Assembly: GCA_021793875.1 (NCBI GenBank)
Contig: JAJYRX010000054.1
Span: 1 to 8,490 of the forward strand
Length of the DNA stretch: 8,490 nucleotides
Direction of reading: 5' to 3'
Origin: Pseudomonadota bacterium
GTDB lineage: Bacteria > Pseudomonadota > Gammaproteobacteria > Burkholderiales > Burkholderiaceae_B
Shown here: positions 5,907 through 8,490 of the stretch, piece by piece
Layout: each line of letters starts with the position of its first letter
Position numbering within the stretch: position 1 is the first letter of the stretch
Notes under the pieces: generated by a model
Seen by the model: only the letters and a program-made list of their open reading frames with translations
Database searches by the model: none
What the model was told of the DNA's origin: nothing
Program-made: the position numbers and the translations under genes

Positions 5907-6877
5907 ATTTTATTTACTATGTTTCTGGGGTTACCCTGAACAAAACTGTGAACATTTAGTTCAACCTGTTTTACCACTTCCTTGACCGCTTGTTCACTGG
6001 CCCACCCAACATGAGGCGTAACAATTACATTATCCATAGCCGCTAATTTCATGAAGGCTGAATCATATTCGGGCGGCTCTGGCCTTGTGACATCTAAACC
6101 AGCACCTGACACCTTGCCTGAATTTAACGCATTAATTAACTCAGCCTCGTCAATAAGCCCTCCCCTAGCCGTATTAATAATGATGGGCTTTTTAACCATC
6201 TCTTCAAACTCTTGTGCCCCAATCAGATTTTCAGTTGTTGATGTCAGCGGGCAATGCAATGTTAGAATGTCACTCTGCCTTAAAACCTCGTTAAAGGGGG
6301 TGTAAGGTTCTGGACAGTTAACAGCCCCCTTCCTACCGGCAAACAAAACTTTCATACCAAGACTATTAGCGATTTTGGCTACCGCAGTACCCAAGCTTCC
6401 ACTACCTATAATTCCTATAGTTGACCCAGATAAATCTTTGATTTGATAGTCAAAGTAGCAAAATTGATTTGCTTCTTGCCAACGACCTTTACGCACTGAG
6501 CGATGATACTGAAACAGACTGCGTCTTAGCGCGAATATTAGTGAAAACGTATGTTCAGGAACTGTTATGGAAGCATAGTCTTGTACGTTGCATACATATA
6601 CACCTGCATTGCTGCATGCTTCTATGTCTATATTGTCAACGCCGGTAGCGGCCACAGATATAAGCTTTAGCTTTTTTGCTGCAGAAATTGCTTCCGCATT
6701 TATACGTACTTTATTAGTGATTACTATATGAGCGTCTGATATTCGCTCTGAAACTTCATTTATGCTTGTTGTTTTATATGTTACTAGATTGTGTTTAAAC
6801 TGAAACTCTGGAAAGCCGGCTTGCGGAGATATGGTTTCGGTGTCTAGAAAAACTAAATTTAACTTTGATTCGCTCAT
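5903..6877 (-). CDS. D-isomer-specific 2-hydroxyacid dehydrogenase (glycerate dehydrogenase / hydroxypyruvate reductase-like)
   Basis: This 324-residue cytoplasmic enzyme has the usual two-domain fold: a substrate domain (about 1-92 and 275-324) around a Rossmann domain with GSGSLG (158-163). The catalytic triad is complete: Arg238 in NTARGGLIDE, Glu267 in DVTRPEPP and His289 in TPHVGWAS. ATGVDNID and VPEHTFSL are family blocks. After the second Rossmann strand the sequence reads FAGRKGA, where NAD enzymes usually have Asp or Glu, so NADP use is likely. Length and VTPHVGWAS fit HprA-type glycerate dehydrogenases; PdxB is longer, with an extra C-terminal domain. I chose ATG 6877 because family homology begins there (LVFLDTETI); an in-frame ATG at 6910 adds 11 unlikely residues and lies almost at the predicted transcript start. 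Neither start has a strong ribosome binding site. It is first in the operon with epd and fumC. Confidence 0.85.
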   Translation of the reverse strand: MSESKLNLVFLDTETISPQAGFPEFQFKHNLVTYKTTSINEVSERISDAHIVITNKVRINAEAISAAKKLKLISVAATGVDNIDIEACSNAGVYVCNVQDYASITVPEHTFSLIFALRRSLFQYHRSVRKGRWQEANQFCYFDYQIKDLSGSTIGIIGSGSLGTAVAKIANSLGMKVLFAGRKGAVNCPEPYTPFNEVLRQSDILTLHCPLTSTTENLIGAQEFEEMVKKPIIINTARGGLIDEAELINALNSGKVSGAGLDVTRPEPPEYDSAFMKLAAMDNVIVTPHVGWASEQAVKEVVKQVELNVHSFVQGNPRNIVNKI

Positions 6878-6891
6878 ATATGGGCCCGCAG

Positions 6892-6903
6892 GTTTTATAA
6901 AAC
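6892..6903. repeat. 12-bp perfect palindrome in the leader of the dehydrogenase operon
   Basis: GTTTTATAAAAC reads the same on both strands. It lies about 10-21 nt after the predicted transcription start and 15 nt before the chosen ATG, where a repressor operator would be well placed. At this AT content it could also be chance. Confidence 0.35.
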
Positions 6904-6918
6904 ATGTCAATTAGTACC

Positions 6919-6948
6919 ATTATAGATAGTAGCCAAATTGAATGTTAT
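6919..6948 (-). promoter_or_regulatory. Putative sigma-70 promoter of the dehydrogenase-epd-fumC operon
   Basis: On the minus strand a perfect -10 hexamer TATAAT (6919-6924) is preceded after 18 bp by ATAACA (6943-6948), four of six matches to the -35 consensus. The predicted start is near 6912, giving a leader of about 35 nt to the ATG at 6877. It sits in the 119-nt gap after livF, the only non-coding stretch available to drive this operon. Confidence 0.5.
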
Positions 6949-6996
6949 ATCTTAACCTGCAAGCTCGTTCCTGGGTTTGCTAGCAAACTTGATATT

Positions 6997-7698
6997 CTAG
7001 CCTCCCAGATACGCCTTACGAATATCATCATTAGCCAGTAAGTTTGCACCTGTATCAGCCATAACCACTTTCCCGGTTTCTAGCACATACCCTCTATCAG
7101 CTATTTGTAATGCTTTATGTGCATTTTGCTCGACTAAAAATACTGTTACACCTTCATCACGTATAGTTTGAATAATTTCAAATATTTGTGCAATTATTAA
7201 TGGTGCAAGCCCTAGTGTAGGTTCGTCTAATAGTAGCAGCTTTGGTTTTGACATAAGTGCCCTACCTATGGCCAACATTTGTTGTTCACCGCCAGACATA
7301 GTGCCTGCCCGTTGATTACTACGCTCTAACAAACGTGGGAAAAGTTCGTACACGTGCTCTATCCCTGCAGCTATTTCTTCCTTATTTAGAAAGAACCCTC
7401 CCATCTTCAGGTTTTCTACAACTGTAAGATCTGGGAATACTCTACGTCCTTCTGGTGATATAGCAATACCTCTACGCATTATGTCAGAGGTATTTTCATT
7501 TGCAATGTTTTCACCTTCAAATATTATTTCACCGGCTGTTGCTCTTGGATTACCACAAACCGTCATTAGCATAGTGGTTTTGCCGGCACCATTTGCTCCT
7601 ATGAGGGTAACTATTTCACCTTTATGAACCTCTACCGAAACGTTATGTAACGCCTCTATAGCACCGTAGTGTGTAAATATATTTCTTAACTTAAGCAC
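6997..7698 (-). CDS. livF: Branched-chain amino acid ABC transporter, ATP-binding protein LivF
   Basis: LivF is one of the two ATPases of the LIV-type importer for leucine, isoleucine and valine (some homologues carry other amino acids or amides). The 233 residues contain Walker A GANGAGKT (34-41), the Q-loop region with ISPEGRRVFPDLTVVENL (80-97), signature MSGGEQ (134-139), Walker B LLLLDEP (154-160) and the LivF-typical VEQNAHKAL (189-197), in which Gln replaces the usual switch His as in E. coli LivF. The C-terminus ADTGANLLANDDIRKAYLGG matches the family. The start codon is GTG (7696-7698), sharing one base with the livG stop (TAGTG), with GGGGGAAG shortly upstream inside livG. No terminator with a T-tract follows, only a 14-bp palindrome (6975-6988). 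Confidence 0.94.
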   Translation of the reverse strand: MLKLRNIFTHYGAIEALHNVSVEVHKGEIVTLIGANGAGKTTMLMTVCGNPRATAGEIIFEGENIANENTSDIMRRGIAISPEGRRVFPDLTVVENLKMGGFFLNKEEIAAGIEHVYELFPRLLERSNQRAGTMSGGEQQMLAIGRALMSKPKLLLLDEPTLGLAPLIIAQIFEIIQTIRDEGVTVFLVEQNAHKALQIADRGYVLETGKVVMADTGANLLANDDIRKAYLGG

Positions 7699-8462
7699 TA
7701 CTCTTCCCCCAGATAAGCTTTGATTACCCTAGGGTCGTTTTGGACTTCGTCTGGCCTGCCCGTCATTATTGGTTTTCCATTTTCCATAACCATAATTCGA
7801 TCAGAAACCCCCATGACTAGGCTCATATCATGCTCTATAAGCAATACCGCTACGCCGAACTCTCTACGCAGCTGATCAATAAGCAATTGTAATTTTCTTT
7901 TTTCTTGCGGGTTTAAACCAGCAGCAGGCTCGTCTAGCATTAGTAAACGAGGTTTGGTTATCATGCAGCGTGCAATTTCAAGTCTTCTTTGATGCCCGTA
8001 AGCAAGGTTTCCCGCCTCGCGGTTTGCATATTCACGAATATCCATGAAATCAAGCCACTTTGCAGCTTCTATTTTGGCCTGTCTCTCTGACTCACGGTAG
8101 CCTGGTGTTTTTATTAACCCACGCCAAAGACTAGTTTCTATATGTGTATGTTGAGCAACTAGCAGATTTTCTAGGACCGTAAGTTTTTTGAATAGCCTTA
8201 CATTTTGAAATGTGCGAACTAGACCGTGCTGCGCGACCTTATGACTTGTTAGTCCGGTAATATCTTTACCATCCATTATGATGTTACCGTTGGTGGGCTT
8301 ATAAAAGCCACCTACACAGTTAAACACCGTTGTCTTGCCGGCTCCGTTTGGGCCAATAATGGCAAATACTTCATCCGAATTTACATTAAATGCAACATTC
8401 TGAACCGCTAAAAGGCCGCCAAACCGCATTACCAGACCAGATACCTCTAATAATGTGCTCAT
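7698..8462 (-). CDS. livG: Branched-chain amino acid ABC transporter, ATP-binding protein LivG
   Basis: LivG pairs with LivF on the cytoplasmic face of the LivHM permease. The 254 residues show Walker A GPNGAGKT (37-44), Q-loop RTFQNVRLF (83-91), the LivG-specific signature LAYGHQRRLEIAR (153-165) in place of LSGGQ, Walker B LLMLDEP (173-179), AAGLNPQE (180-187), switch-region IEHDMSLVMGVSDRIMVM (209-226) and the closing AYLGEE. The length is normal. The ATG (8460-8462) overlaps the stop of the upstream gene as ATGA, and GGAG lies about 10 nt before it. Together with livF it marks the distal end of a liv operon whose permease and binding-protein genes would lie beyond the right edge. The exact substrate is not determinable from the ATPase. 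Confidence 0.95.
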   Translation of the reverse strand: MSTLLEVSGLVMRFGGLLAVQNVAFNVNSDEVFAIIGPNGAGKTTVFNCVGGFYKPTNGNIIMDGKDITGLTSHKVAQHGLVRTFQNVRLFKKLTVLENLLVAQHTHIETSLWRGLIKTPGYRESERQAKIEAAKWLDFMDIREYANREAGNLAYGHQRRLEIARCMITKPRLLMLDEPAAGLNPQEKRKLQLLIDQLRREFGVAVLLIEHDMSLVMGVSDRIMVMENGKPIMTGRPDEVQNDPRVIKAYLGEE

Positions 8463-8490
8463 GAGTCAAGCTCCACAGTCGGGCGTTTAA
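8459..8490 (-). CDS. Probable LivM permease, last nine residues (truncated by window edge)
   Basis: Read on the minus strand, one frame runs from the right edge to a TGA at 8459-8461 and gives KRPTVELDS, a basic-then-polar tail of the kind found at the end of LivM permeases. The stop overlaps the livG start as ATGA, the tight junction expected of livM-livG. The assignment rests on gene order and the overlap, because the fragment is too short for homology. Confidence 0.5.
   Translation of the reverse strand, partial: KRPTVELDS

Noticed and set aside
5903..6877. Naming the dehydrogenase PdxB because it adjoins epd
   Set aside because: The protein lacks the extra C-terminal domain of PdxB and has an NADP-like loop, so only the family-level name is supported. 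The idea is kept as a finding, not a call.
6975..6988. 14-bp palindrome GTTTGCTAGCAAAC after livF as a terminator
   Set aside because: With a 4-nt loop the stem is only 5 bp, and no T-tract follows on the minus strand, so an intrinsic terminator is not supported.
1..8490. Many CTAG tetranucleotides, which are rare in enteric genomes
   Set aside because: By eye they are about as frequent as base composition predicts; this only says the organism is not enteric-like in that respect and is not a local signal.

Overview
This window looks like ordinary chromosome from a Gram-negative bacterium, most likely a gammaproteobacterium with a fairly AT-rich genome. The evidence is an Asn-type (metal-independent) KdsA for LPS Kdo synthesis, a periplasmic DsbG, an erythrose-4-phosphate dehydrogenase (Epd), a class II fumarase and a c551-type cytochrome. 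No phage, transposon, CRISPR or RNA gene is visible. I cannot name the species; a marine or aquatic gammaproteobacterium is only a guess.

Layout, left to right. Positions 1-1073 (plus strand) hold the 3' end of an ArsC/Spx-family gene, followed after 2 nt by a ten-helix DMT/EamA transporter. A 167-nt convergent gap follows. Everything from 1241 to the right edge is on the minus strand, so it is read from right to left. In that direction there are four transcriptional blocks: (i) the tail of a probable livM, then livG and livF, the cytoplasmic ATPases of a branched-chain amino acid ABC importer, joined by an ATGA and a TAGTG junction; (ii) a D-2-hydroxyacid dehydrogenase (hprA-like), epd and fumC, with an ATGA overlap and then a 13-nt gap; (iii) a small periplasmic cytochrome c with its own probable promoter and a clear intrinsic terminator; (iv) dsbG and kdsA, 20 nt apart.

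The genes cover central carbon and cofactor metabolism (glyoxylate/hydroxypyruvate reduction, E4P oxidation toward pyridoxal phosphate, fumarate hydration), periplasmic redox (cytochrome c, disulfide isomerase), LPS precursor synthesis and amino acid uptake. I see no convincing novel system. The observations most worth following are a perfect 6-6-6 inverted repeat centred exactly at -41.5 from a predicted start site ahead of the cytochrome gene, with FNR/CRP-family geometry; the tight coupling of a 2-hydroxyacid dehydrogenase to epd, recalling the Epd-PdxB pair of vitamin B6 synthesis although this enzyme is not a canonical PdxB; and a probable NADP-type cofactor loop in that dehydrogenase.
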